Origin: Flavitalea plasmicola
Lineage (GTDB): Bacteria; Bacteroidota; Bacteroidia; Chitinophagales; Chitinophagaceae
Direction of reading: 5' to 3'
DNA length: 64,000 bases
NCBI RefSeq assembly: GCF_030546645.1
Contig: NZ_JAUOTO010000001.1
Location: 1,281,007 to 1,345,006, forward strand
Shown: positions 17,929 to 26,385 of the stretch, one piece after another
Layout of the letters: each line of letters starts with the position of its first letter
How positions within the stretch are numbered: position 1 is the stretch's first letter
Program-made: the position numbers and the translations under genes
The notes under the pieces: generated by a model
Told to the model about the DNA's origin: nothing
Database searches by the model: none
What the model saw: the letters and a program-made list of their open reading frames with translations, nothing else

Positions 17929-18345
17929 ATGGTCGAAAATATTTTTAATTTAATACCGCATCGTCCGCCGTTCGTCATGATCGGCAAGCTGCTGTTTGCC
18001 GATGGACTATCCACCCGAACCAGCTACCGGGTAAGCCCGGATAACCTTTTTGTGGCAAATGGAATATGGAATGAGGCCGGACTCCTGGAAAATATAGCCC
18101 AGACAGTGGCCGCCGGCGCAGGGTACATAGCAAAAGAAAGGAACGAAGCCGTCCAGGTGGGATTTATCGGAGCCGTCAAAAATTTTATGGTCATGGCGCT
18201 GCCCCGCGTAGGGGACGAACTGATCACCGAAACCACCATCACCGGTGCGGTGTTCAATATGGTCCTGGTAACAGGTGATATCCGGCATAACAATACATTG
18301 ATCGCCAGTTGTGAAATGAATATCTTTATCGGACCGCAATCTTAA
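17929..18345 (+). CDS. 3-hydroxyacyl-ACP dehydratase-like hotdog protein (ApeP-type)
   Basis: The preferred ATG at 17929 gives 138 residues beginning close to LIPHRPPFVMIGKLL, the usual N-terminus of ApeP/FabZ-like hotdog proteins. An ATG at 17884 would add 15 residues and overlap fabG by 17 bp, and cannot be excluded. ENIAQTVAAGAGYIA is the hotdog central helix, with glutamate near residue 57 at the position of the FabZ acidic residue. It should dehydrate the 3-hydroxyacyl chain to build conjugated double bonds. The 4-bp gap to the ketosynthase indicates one operon. Confidence 0.8.
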   Translation: MVENIFNLIPHRPPFVMIGKLLFADGLSTRTSYRVSPDNLFVANGIWNEAGLLENIAQTVAAGAGYIAKERNEAVQVGFIGAVKNFMVMALPRVGDELITETTITGAVFNMVLVTGDIRHNNTLIASCEMNIFIGPQS

Positions 18346-18349
18346 CTCA

Positions 18350-19513
18350 ATGACTGACGTATTTGTCGTTTCAGATAATATTCTTTCTCCGCTTGGATGG
18401 ACAACCGCTGAAAACTTTACCCGGTTGAAGGAAGCCGTCCCGGGTATCCGGTTGCACGGTGAGGCCACATTTTCCACCGGGCCGTTTTACGCAGCATTGT
18501 TCAATCAAGAGCTGGATCAGTATCTGAGCCGGCTACTGCCCGATGCGGGAGATCTGACAAGGTTTGAACAGCTCCTCGTTGCGTCCATCCGGCAGGCCCT
18601 GGCAGGAAGCGGGGTCGCGGCGTCCGATCCGGAAACTATCCTGATCATCTCTTCTACAAAGGGCAACATCCCTTTGCTTGAAGCCCCGGAGCCAATTCCG
18701 GACCTAAAAAACAGGATATCGCTATTTAGTTCGGCCCAACGGGTAGCCAGCTACCTCCATTTCGCCCACCGGCCTTTGGTCGTTTCCAATGCCTGTATCT
18801 CAGGGCTGCTGGGCATTATCACCGGCAGCCGCCTAATCCAATCGGGACGATACAAAAATGCCGTCGTCGCGGGGGCCGATCTGATCTCAAAATTTGTCTT
18901 GTCCGGGTTCCAGTCCTTTCAGGCAGTTAGCCCTGAGCCCTGCCGCCCTTTCGACAAAGACAGGACAGGCATCACGCTCGGCGAAGCCTCCGCCACCATG
19001 ATCCTCACCTGCAAAAAGGATCATCTTTCCCATCCCATAATAAAAGTACTGGGCGGCCGGACAGGTAATGACGCTAACCATATTTCCGGACCTTCCCGAT
19101 CGGGCAATGAATTGAGCTATATCATCCAAAAAGTCCTGCGGGACGCCTCGGTCAGCGCACAGGACATTGACTTTATCTCAGCGCATGGTACAGCTACACT
19201 GTACAACGATGAAATGGAAGCCAAAGCTATTTCCCTGGCGGGTATGGATGCTGTTCCCGTCAACAGCCTGAAAGGATATTACGGCCACACCCTGGGAGCA
19301 GCCGGCCTGGTTGAATCGATCATCACCATCGCATCGATGAAAGAAGACCTGGTTCTTCCGACCATGGGCTTCAGGGAACATGGCGTGACAAAACCTATCC
19401 ATGTCAACCGGTCTTTGCTGCACACACCGTTGGAATACTGCCTTAAAACCGCCTCCGGTTTCGGTGGTTGCAACGCAGCCGTATTATATAGCAAAACCCA
19501 ACAAAGACCTTGA
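18350..19513 (+). CDS. Beta-ketoacyl-ACP synthase (active-site triad intact)
   Basis: This 387-residue protein has a KAS I/II (FabB/FabF) fold with Cys149 in VSNACISG, His279 in SAHGTAT and His313 in GHTLGAAG, so it should be catalytically competent. It is shorter than FabF (about 410 residues) and its N-terminal third diverges, as in aryl polyene ketosynthases of the ApeR type. It probably condenses malonyl units onto an ACP-bound chain. The stop overlaps the TTG start of the next, non-catalytic KS-like gene, which suggests that the two proteins are made together and may associate. Confidence 0.82.
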   Translation: MTDVFVVSDNILSPLGWTTAENFTRLKEAVPGIRLHGEATFSTGPFYAALFNQELDQYLSRLLPDAGDLTRFEQLLVASIRQALAGSGVAASDPETILIISSTKGNIPLLEAPEPIPDLKNRISLFSSAQRVASYLHFAHRPLVVSNACISGLLGIITGSRLIQSGRYKNAVVAGADLISKFVLSGFQSFQAVSPEPCRPFDKDRTGITLGEASATMILTCKKDHLSHPIIKVLGGRTGNDANHISGPSRSGNELSYIIQKVLRDASVSAQDIDFISAHGTATLYNDEMEAKAISLAGMDAVPVNSLKGYYGHTLGAAGLVESIITIASMKEDLVLPTMGFREHGVTKPIHVNRSLLHTPLEYCLKTASGFGGCNAAVLYSKTQQRP

Positions 19514-20181
19514 GTGCCTTAAATCATATTATTTCCTCCTGCACCGTCGGCCATAATACCGTCTGTAAGGATGGCGCCCGCCTGTTTACACCTAGCCCGG
19601 GGCATCCCGACGAGATCTCCTCCCAATCTCTCAACGACTTTCTAATGTCGATTTACCGGTCTTTACAGCTGGACTATCCTAAGTTCTATAAGATGGATCA
19701 ACTGAGCAAACTAGGCTGGCTCGCTTCAGAGTTAGTGCTAAGGGATTTCAGACTCCCCGAAGAATGGCAGCCCGAAGACATCGGTATCGTACTTACTAAT
19801 GCCAATTCAAGCCTGGATACCGACATAAAATATCTCGATACGGTGAAGGATATTCCCAGCCCAGCCGTGTTCGTATATACATTGCCAAATATTATGATCG
19901 GAGAGATCAGTATACGGAATAAATTTAAAGGAGAGAACGCTTTTTTTATCTTCGACCGGTTTGATGCAGCCTTCCTGGAACAATATGTTGGCCAGTTGCT
20001 GGATACAGGGTTGCTAAAAGCTTGTATTTGCGGCTGGGTCGATGTGCTCGGAGAAGAGTATCGGGCTGCCGTATTCCTGGTGACACACGATCACCCCGGT
20101 GACACGGCTTCTCCCACTTTATTTACAAAAGAGAACCTGGACAAAATTTTTATGGAGGAAAATGGCAATGTCAGCAAATAA
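19510..20181 (+). CDS. KS-like small protein of pigment cluster (no catalytic residues)
   Basis: The 223-residue product starts at a TTG overlapping the previous stop by four bases. It resembles the N-terminal half of a beta-ketoacyl synthase: YKMDQLSKLGWLASELVL and DIGIVLTNANSSLDTDIKYL correspond to the KS nucleotide-like fold, and VYTLPNIMIGEISI lies where the catalytic cysteine strand would be, with no cysteine there. No HGT motif is present because the C-terminal half is missing. Proteins of this kind occur beside ketosynthases in flexirubin-type clusters, where a structural partner role is likely but, as far as I know, not shown. It overlaps the next KS gene by 14 bp. Confidence 0.65.
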   Translation: MSALNHIISSCTVGHNTVCKDGARLFTPSPGHPDEISSQSLNDFLMSIYRSLQLDYPKFYKMDQLSKLGWLASELVLRDFRLPEEWQPEDIGIVLTNANSSLDTDIKYLDTVKDIPSPAVFVYTLPNIMIGEISIRNKFKGENAFFIFDRFDAAFLEQYVGQLLDTGLLKACICGWVDVLGEEYRAAVFLVTHDHPGDTASPTLFTKENLDKIFMEENGNVSK

Positions 20182-21442
20182 CAAATCGGTCTATATCGCC
20201 AATAAGCCTATCTACATCGCCGGCCTGGGGCTTATCTCCGCCATCGGCAACGATGTAGCCAAAAACCTTCATGCGCTGGAGAATGGGCAAGCCGGCATGC
20301 AGGCCCTGCAACACCTCGATACAGTGCATCGTTCGGCCTTCCCGGTGGCAGAGGTAAAAGCCAGTAACGAAGAGCTCGCCACATTGACAGGTCTCACCGA
20401 CGACGATGGAAGGCCACCGGTGAATATCAGCCGTACCGCCTTGCTGAGCCTTGTCGCTGCAAAAGAAGCATTGGAGTCTTCGGGTTTGCAAATCCGGGGC
20501 GGGACCTCACGGAGCCAGCGACGCCAACTCCGTCTTGGCCTGGTATCAGCCAATACGGTGGGGGGTATGGACAAAACTGAACATTTCTTCCGGCATTTTT
20601 TAAATGACCCCCAAAAGGGCCGGCTTAGCGAGGTGATACATCACGAGTGCGGAAGCATTACCGAATGGGTAGCCGATCAGCTGGGCATCCATGAATATAT
20701 CACGACCATCAATACGGCCTGCTCCTCTTCGGCCAATGCCCTGGCTTTTGCGGCCAGGCTGATCCGGCACGGGTACCTGGATGCGGTAGTCGCCGGTGGT
20801 ACAGATTCGCTGACCAAGTTTACCCTCAACGGATTCAATACCCTGATGATCCTCGACAGGGAATATTGTACCCCCTTTGATGAAGACCGTAAAGGACTCA
20901 ACCTTGGAGAAGGAGCGGGCTATGTAGTGCTGGTGTCCGAACAGATAGCAGCCACCCTGCAGTCGACGCCCTTTTGCAGGCTGTCCGGATACTGTAACAG
21001 AAATGATGCCTACCACCAGACAGCCTCCTCCCCCGATGGAAGAGGTTCTTACCTGGCCATGTTGGGCGCCCTTGAAAGCAGTGGGTTACAGCCCTCCGAT
21101 ATCGACTATATCAACTTGCACGGCACCGGCACGACAAACAACGATCTGGCCGAGGGTCTGGCCATCCAACGATTGTTTGACCCGAAATATCCTCCCCTCA
21201 GCTCTACAAAATCTTTCACCGGCCATACGCTCGGCGCCAGCGGCGGAATAGAAGCTGTTTTTTCGGCCCTCTCCGTTCAAAAAGATATCATCTATCCAAA
21301 TCTTCGTTTTCAAACCCCCATGAAAGAGCTGTCCTTTACTCCCGAAACAAGCCTGGTAAAAGACAAGCCGGTAAAGCACGTCTTATCGAATTCATTTGGG
21401 TTTGGCGGCAATTGTTCTTCATTAATCTTTTCAAAACCTTAA
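20168..21442 (+). CDS. Beta-ketoacyl-ACP synthase, catalytic partner of a KS/CLF-like pair (ApeO-type)
   Basis: The start at 20168 lies 9 bp after GGAGG at 20154-20158, one of the few clear Shine-Dalgarno sites in this window; an ATG at 20162 is closer than usual. The 424-residue protein has Cys185 in NTACSSSAN, His318 in NLHGTGTTNND and His353 in TGHTLGASG, plus the C-terminal NSFGFGGNC signature. It is immediately followed by a KS-like gene without the cysteine. That arrangement matches the KS:chain-length-factor heterodimer described for aryl polyene synthesis. A paralogous pair lies in inverted orientation at 22650-24817. Confidence 0.87.
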   Translation: MSANNKSVYIANKPIYIAGLGLISAIGNDVAKNLHALENGQAGMQALQHLDTVHRSAFPVAEVKASNEELATLTGLTDDDGRPPVNISRTALLSLVAAKEALESSGLQIRGGTSRSQRRQLRLGLVSANTVGGMDKTEHFFRHFLNDPQKGRLSEVIHHECGSITEWVADQLGIHEYITTINTACSSSANALAFAARLIRHGYLDAVVAGGTDSLTKFTLNGFNTLMILDREYCTPFDEDRKGLNLGEGAGYVVLVSEQIAATLQSTPFCRLSGYCNRNDAYHQTASSPDGRGSYLAMLGALESSGLQPSDIDYINLHGTGTTNNDLAEGLAIQRLFDPKYPPLSSTKSFTGHTLGASGGIEAVFSALSVQKDIIYPNLRFQTPMKELSFTPETSLVKDKPVKHVLSNSFGFGGNCSSLIFSKP

Positions 21443-21443
21443 G

Positions 21444-22313
21444 ATGAAGATATATATCCGCAGTATAGGTAATATTTCACCTGATCCGACAATGCCGCCC
21501 ACCGGCAACCGGTTGACGGCCGCCGAACCCGATTATACCGCCTTCATCGACCCGAAGTCCATTCGCAGGATGAGCCGGATCGTCAAAATGGGTGTAGCCG
21601 CCGCTTATCAATGCCTCCGGGCCGCCAACCTGTCGCAACCCGATGCCATCGTTACAGGAACAGCTTATGGTTGCCTGGAAGATACCGGCATTTTTCTGAG
21701 CCAGCTGATCCGGCAGCAGGAGGATATGCTTTCTCCCACCTCCTTCATCCAGTCGACACATAATACCGTAGGCGCGCAGATCGCCCTGATGCTTCAATGC
21801 ACCGGCTATAATAACACTTTTGTTCATCGTGGCTTCTCTTTTGAAAGCGCCCTGCTCGACGGTATGATGTTACTGCGGGAAGGTGCCGCACAAAGCGTAC
21901 TGGTGGGGGGCTTGGATGAGATAACAGCGGACAGTCACACCATCCTGGAAAGGTTTGGTTTATACAAACACGGTGCCATCGCTGGCGAAGGCGCGACATT
22001 CTTTCTTTTAACCAGCGAACCTTCCGGGAAAGACTACGCAGTACTCGATGATCTCGCCACGTTTTACAAACCTGCGACAACGACCGATATGGCAGCGAAC
22101 ATCCGCAGTTTTTTGTCCGGCCACTCGCTGAAAATGGAAGACATAGACCTTGTCCTTGCCGGCGCCGCATTCAAACATCTCTGCGGCGAGTATCCCACGG
22201 CATCCGCCTTTGCATTGGCGATGGCAGCCGGAATGACCGGCCCCAAAAGAATACTCATTCACAACAGCTACCTGGATATCCACCACTCCCTGATGCTCGT
22301 TACAAAATGCTAA
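21444..22313 (+). CDS. KS-like chain-length-factor-type protein (ApeC-type), catalytic cysteine absent
   Basis: This 289-residue KS-fold protein keeps motifs such as RRMSRIVKMGVAA, VTGTAYGCLEDT, VGGLDE and AGEGATFFLL. The position equivalent to the nucleophilic cysteine, by counting from the conserved GG, is glycine in FVHRGFSFE, and no HGT histidine motif is present. Such proteins pair with a true KS and shape the chain-length pocket. It starts 1 bp after the KS at 20168-21442 and overlaps the next dehydratase gene by 7 bp, consistent with stoichiometric synthesis. Confidence 0.8.
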   Translation: MKIYIRSIGNISPDPTMPPTGNRLTAAEPDYTAFIDPKSIRRMSRIVKMGVAAAYQCLRAANLSQPDAIVTGTAYGCLEDTGIFLSQLIRQQEDMLSPTSFIQSTHNTVGAQIALMLQCTGYNNTFVHRGFSFESALLDGMMLLREGAAQSVLVGGLDEITADSHTILERFGLYKHGAIAGEGATFFLLTSEPSGKDYAVLDDLATFYKPATTTDMAANIRSFLSGHSLKMEDIDLVLAGAAFKHLCGEYPTASAFALAMAAGMTGPKRILIHNSYLDIHHSLMLVTKC

Positions 22314-22678
22314 AAGATAGTTTCTATACCATACTCGAAATGACCAGCGAAGCGTCTTCGCTGAAGGCCAGCCTTCAACTGCACGAAGACCATCAAATCT
22401 ACCAGGGACATTTTCCCGGTCAGCCTGTAGTTCCCGGCGTTTGTCTGATGGAGATGGTAAAGGAATTAACCGCGCTCGCGATGAAAAAAACGCTGGAGCT
22501 CCAAAAAGCGGATAACATAAAATTCCTGCAGCCGATCGATCCGCATGACACGCCGATCCTGCAGGCAGAAATAAGCTATCGCTTCCCCGATGTCGGTGTC
22601 ATCAGGGTCTCGGGCATATTTTTGAAAGATACTACCCCTTGTTTCAAATTCAGCGGGATATTCCGGTCAGTAGAATAA
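22307..22678 (+). CDS. 3-hydroxyacyl-ACP dehydratase-like hotdog protein (FabZ/ApeI-type)
   Basis: This 123-residue protein contains the FabA/FabZ signature GHFPGQPVVPGVCLMEM near residues 34-50, with the catalytic histidine in GHF and the glutamate in MEM. It is slightly shorter than FabZ. It would dehydrate chain intermediates in the polyene pathway. It is the last gene of the left arm; its 3' end overlaps the 3' end of the oppositely transcribed KS-like gene by 29 bp (22650-22678), so no room is left for separate terminators. Confidence 0.85.
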   Translation: MLKDSFYTILEMTSEASSLKASLQLHEDHQIYQGHFPGQPVVPGVCLMEMVKELTALAMKKTLELQKADNIKFLQPIDPHDTPILQAEISYRFPDVGVIRVSGIFLKDTTPCFKFSGIFRSVE

Positions 22679-23627
22679 AACTATGCTGACGACCTTTATA
22701 GGTATTATAGATCAGGTAGTTTTGAATGAGATCATTTTTTTCCTGTGATAATCGGTGATAGGTAAGCCATAGCGCAAAAGAGGTAGCCGTGGGATATTCC
22801 CCGCAGTAACGCTTGAAATGGAGTAGGGGCGCCTTGCTGTTTATCATCTCCTCACAGGCTTCATAATAATGGCGCAGCCGCGCATCTCCGTTCTCCCCGG
22901 TGATCAGCACAGTGATGTCCTCCCCCAAAGGCAGGTGGGTGCTTAGGAAATTTTTCAGCCGTCCACTGACCACCTCAACATCACTACTATGCAGCGTCGC
23001 CACCGCCCTCACACCCACGATTGCATCTTGTGGATGCCCCGACACCAGGAATGCGGCCGCTCCTTCCCCTGCAATCGTTCCGGGGGGATACCATCCTTCC
23101 ATGTCATCCAGCGCGAAGTTCGAAGCCGATAGCTCATCCACGCCGGTGAGCAAATAATAAGCGGCCTCATCTTCTGCTGACAGCAACATCGCATCCTGCA
23201 GCGCCATTTCAAACGCCAGCCCCCGGTGCACGTGCGTCATATTATAGCCCCTGTTCCTGTCCATCTGGCTTAGCTGGGAAGCTATGACATTGGACGTGCT
23301 TTGTGAAAAACTTCCCGGCGTGAGCATCTCTTCGCCATATTCGTTGATCTGCTCCAGGAATTTGTAACTGTCTTCCGTGCCGCCATTCCCCGTCCCGACT
23401 ATAAACCCGGAGACTGGCCGGGGCGCCAACCGGAGGACAGGTACGCTGGCGCCAGTGCCCATCCGTACCGCTTTCCCCATTCTCCGTAAAAGATTCCGGG
23501 GAATTCCTTCATAGGAAGGCTCCCTCACCACCAGCTTATTCCCTACGGGTGGATGAACCCGGGTGGCATCAAAAGAATGAAAAGTATCTTGCGGAGAGAT
23601 GCAAACGGCCTGATGGATATACAACAT
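22650..23627 (-). CDS. KS-like chain-length-factor-type protein, second copy, catalytic cysteine absent
   Basis: This 325-residue protein is a paralogue of the one at 21444-22313: LLRRMGKAVRMGTGASV, VGTGNGGTEDSYKFL, HVHRGLAFEMALQDA, AGEGAAAFLV and RYCGEYPTATSFAL align closely with that protein. The nucleophile position is again glycine (HRGLAF) and the HGT motif is missing. It is the last gene of the minus-strand arm, 2 bp after the catalytic KS at 23630-24817, with which it should form a heterodimer. Its tail overlaps the convergent dehydratase gene. Confidence 0.78.
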   Translation of the reverse strand: MLYIHQAVCISPQDTFHSFDATRVHPPVGNKLVVREPSYEGIPRNLLRRMGKAVRMGTGASVPVLRLAPRPVSGFIVGTGNGGTEDSYKFLEQINEYGEEMLTPGSFSQSTSNVIASQLSQMDRNRGYNMTHVHRGLAFEMALQDAMLLSAEDEAAYYLLTGVDELSASNFALDDMEGWYPPGTIAGEGAAAFLVSGHPQDAIVGVRAVATLHSSDVEVVSGRLKNFLSTHLPLGEDITVLITGENGDARLRHYYEACEEMINSKAPLLHFKRYCGEYPTATSFALWLTYHRLSQEKNDLIQNYLIYNTYKGRQHSFILLTGISR

Positions 23628-23629
23628 AC

Positions 23630-24817
23630 TCAGGATTTAGAGAAGATTAAAGACACGCAATTCCCTCCAAATCCAAAGGAATTGGACATAACATGACGAA
23701 GGGGACACCGGCGGTAGCTTGTCACTGGATGAAGGTCCAGACCGGGAATGCCTTGGCTAAAATGCAGGCTTGGATATATTTCCTGGTGCGCCAGGCTCAA
23801 CAGGCTGTATACCGCTTCCACGGCAGCCGCCGCACCAAGCGTATGACCAGTATTCGATTTTGTGGAGATAAAGGGCGGAGGCTCGCCGAAGACCCGGATC
23901 ATTGCCTTGCTTTCCGACTCATCGTTATTTTCAGTCGCTGTACCATGCGCATTGATGAAATCTACCTCACTGGCGTTTAAACCCGCAGCGTTCAAAGCTC
24001 CCTGCATGGCCAGATGGGGCCCTTCACCATCGGCCGACAGCGAGGTCGGATGGAAGGCGTCACTTGAATTGAAATAGCCTTTTACTTCGGCATATACTTT
24101 TTTATGGGTAGGGATCTCTTCTTCTCCTTCCAGGACCAGGAACGCAGCTCCTTCTCCTAAATTTAGTCCCTGCCGGTGCCTGTCGAAAGGCCTGCAGATC
24201 TCCGGGGATAGTATATGCAGGGCCTTGAAGCCGCTGATGGTAAACTTCGACAGGCTATCGGCTCCTCCTACGATGGCCCGTTTCGCCAACCCGCTCCGGA
24301 TAAGCCTTGTTCCGTACCCGATGGCATTGGCGGCAGAAGAGCATGCGGTATTAATAGTATCGACGATCCCTTCCATCCGGTGAGACTCCTGCAGGAACAT
24401 GAATACGGAAGAACAGTCGTAGGAGGAAAGAAATGGCGAATCCGTATACCGTTGCGAGACGTCCCTGTATAATTCATCCGCCTGGGACATCCCTCCGACG
24501 GTGGTTCCCCCGATAAGGGCTGTTCTGTCACTGTTGAGTTCTTCGGCCGTAAGCCCGGCATCCTGCACTGCCTCGCGAAATGCATGAAGAGCGAGTAATG
24601 TCGTCCGGGTGACAGCAGGATCATGCACCTGTAATTTTTTCCGTAAAAGCTCATTGTCCAGGGATACTGCTGCAAGAGGAACATGAATAGATCCCGCAAC
24701 GGGATCAGCAGTCGTCGTTATTCCGCAGACGCCATTTTTAAGCGCGGAATGGTTTTCTGTCACCGTATTGCCGATAGCGCTAATGACTCCCATACCGGTA
24801 ATAAAAACCCTTTTCAC
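23630..24817 (-). CDS. Beta-ketoacyl-ACP synthase, catalytic partner of the second KS/CLF-like pair
   Basis: This 395-residue KAS II-type enzyme has Cys159 in NTACSSAAN, His291 in NAHGTATENND and His325 in NTGHTLGAAA, and the C-terminal NSFGFGGNC. It is a clear paralogue of the KS at 20168-21442. It lies 11 bp after an ACP gene and 2 bp before its KS-like partner. It may extend a different acyl chain from the other pair, for example the chain used by DarA/DarB, which is inference from the operon. Confidence 0.88.
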   Translation of the reverse strand: MKRVFITGMGVISAIGNTVTENHSALKNGVCGITTTADPVAGSIHVPLAAVSLDNELLRKKLQVHDPAVTRTTLLALHAFREAVQDAGLTAEELNSDRTALIGGTTVGGMSQADELYRDVSQRYTDSPFLSSYDCSSVFMFLQESHRMEGIVDTINTACSSAANAIGYGTRLIRSGLAKRAIVGGADSLSKFTISGFKALHILSPEICRPFDRHRQGLNLGEGAAFLVLEGEEEIPTHKKVYAEVKGYFNSSDAFHPTSLSADGEGPHLAMQGALNAAGLNASEVDFINAHGTATENNDESESKAMIRVFGEPPPFISTKSNTGHTLGAAAAVEAVYSLLSLAHQEIYPSLHFSQGIPGLDLHPVTSYRRCPLRHVMSNSFGFGGNCVSLIFSKS

Positions 24818-24828
24818 TCGCCAAAAAT

Positions 24829-25092
24829 TTACTTTGTTCTGTGCTGTTCGATATAATCGGCCATGGTTTCGATGTCCACCAAAACCTTGCGGCCTTCCTT
24901 GGGGTCTTTAATAGTAATTCCATATGACCGGTTGAGCAATACGATCAACTCAAGGGAATCTATAGAATCCAGACCCAGTCCCTCTCCGAAAAATGGCTCG
25001 TCATCGGCAATGTCCGCAGGGGTCAGCGATGTCAGGTTCAGGAACTGGATGACTTGTTCTTTTAGTTGTTGTTTTAATTCGGTCTTGTCCAT
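24829..25092 (-). CDS. Acyl carrier protein
   Basis: This 87-residue acidic, helical protein has the phosphopantetheine attachment serine at about residue 43 in GLGLDSIDSLELI, an almost canonical ACP motif. It is the carrier encoded in the DarA/DarB arm, directly before a ketosynthase. The second ACP, at 33787-34044, has a weaker motif and belongs to the right arm, so the two carriers may serve the two halves of the pigment. The serine should be modified by the phosphopantetheinyl transferase at 34041-34682. Confidence 0.9.
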   Translation of the reverse strand: MDKTELKQQLKEQVIQFLNLTSLTPADIADDEPFFGEGLGLDSIDSLELIVLLNRSYGITIKDPKEGRKVLVDIETMADYIEQHRTK

Positions 25093-25107
25093 TATTTGAA
25101 GTTCAGG

Positions 25108-26385
25108 TCAGATTAAGTTTTTTCTTTTAAGAATCGCGACAATTGTCAATTGTATAACGACGGTAATAACGAATAAAGGTAACACATTTATCAAAATGTC
25201 TTTCAGTTTTCCCCCTTCGAGAAAGAGCCCATAATAGGATTGCAGGGCCCAATGAAGGGGAGAGAGCTGCATGGCCGTCTGGAAAGTGCCTGGCATAATA
25301 AATGATGGGATCATCAATCCACCTATGATGGAAAGGATGACAACCGACACGGCGCCGAAGCCATTTGCCTGTTCCTGTGTCCGGGCGACAGTCCCTACCA
25401 GGATAGCATAACTTACTGCACACCAGCCACAGAGCAGGGTCACCAGGACCAGGCCCGCTCCATCACGGGGAAGGCTCAAAGCGGGTAGACCTATATAAGG
25501 GAATAACCATACCCCCATTGCAAAGAGAATAAAGGCCTGTAGAAAAGTAACCCCGAGGTAGGTAATTTGCTTGGACAATAAAGCAATCATATAATTTGTC
25601 GGCAAGGTCTTCAGCCGGATGAAACTTCCATTTAATTTCTCCCGGACTACGCCGCTTCCCAGCGACATGACCACGAAGAACATCGCGAAGATCGTCCATG
25701 CCGGTACATTATGTTGTGTGGCGTTCAGCGGGATGACAGGCCCCCCCCTGGTAACAGGGACCTCCTGGAGGTTCATTCGGCTGCTGAGCATCTGCGAAGC
25801 CAGCGAATCAGGCAAGGGCTTCTCATTGATACTGAAGTATATGGTCCTTATTATTTGCCTGCTTTCCACCATTTGTATGGCGCCGTTCAATGCGCCGGCT
25901 ATGGATAGCTTTAAGGAGGACTCTATGCCCGGGTTGTACAGCAGTTCCGGTGCATGTCCCTCGTTCGTGACCGGCTTACCCGAATCACCTTCCAGTCCGA
26001 AAGAATGCAAAGCCTTACCCGCCTTTTCTTTTGCGGCGGCGGCTACCTGCCTGGAAAAGTCAGCGGGAATAACTACGGTCAGTAGTCCGTCTTTTTTCCG
26101 CATTTGGCGCAGGATGTCCTCCCGGCTGTTGTTTGCGCCGATATATTCCAGCCGGAATAGCCCTATCTGATCGATGGCCCGGATCAACTCCTGGCTGAAC
26201 CGGCCTGTATCCTTATTATTCACAAAAAGAAGGAGCTTATTTTTGGAAAAAGGTTGAAATGCGTTGTTCTGAATGCTGGTGACGATCAGCACGAGCAGAA
26301 TAGGCATGCCAAACATCAGCGCAAGGCCGATCCTGTCTCTCAGTAGGATGCGCAGATCTTTTTTTATCGTGGCCAACAATTTCAT
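25108..26385 (-). CDS. ABC-2 type transporter permease
   Basis: The 425-residue protein begins with a cytoplasmic start and TM1 (IGLALMFGMPILLVLIVTSI). A large extracytoplasmic domain of about 190 residues follows, then five C-terminal TM segments including IFAMFFVVMSLGSGVVREK and VVILSIIGGLMIPSFI. This is the ABC-2/NodJ-like layout used to export lipids, polysaccharides and drugs. It overlaps the ATPase gene by 4 bp. Inside the pigment cluster it may move the pigment or a precursor to the outer envelope, where flexirubins reside; this is inference. Confidence 0.85.
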   Translation of the reverse strand: MKLLATIKKDLRILLRDRIGLALMFGMPILLVLIVTSIQNNAFQPFSKNKLLLFVNNKDTGRFSQELIRAIDQIGLFRLEYIGANNSREDILRQMRKKDGLLTVVIPADFSRQVAAAAKEKAGKALHSFGLEGDSGKPVTNEGHAPELLYNPGIESSLKLSIAGALNGAIQMVESRQIIRTIYFSINEKPLPDSLASQMLSSRMNLQEVPVTRGGPVIPLNATQHNVPAWTIFAMFFVVMSLGSGVVREKLNGSFIRLKTLPTNYMIALLSKQITYLGVTFLQAFILFAMGVWLFPYIGLPALSLPRDGAGLVLVTLLCGWCAVSYAILVGTVARTQEQANGFGAVSVVILSIIGGLMIPSFIMPGTFQTAMQLSPLHWALQSYYGLFLEGGKLKDILINVLPLFVITVVIQLTIVAILKRKNLI

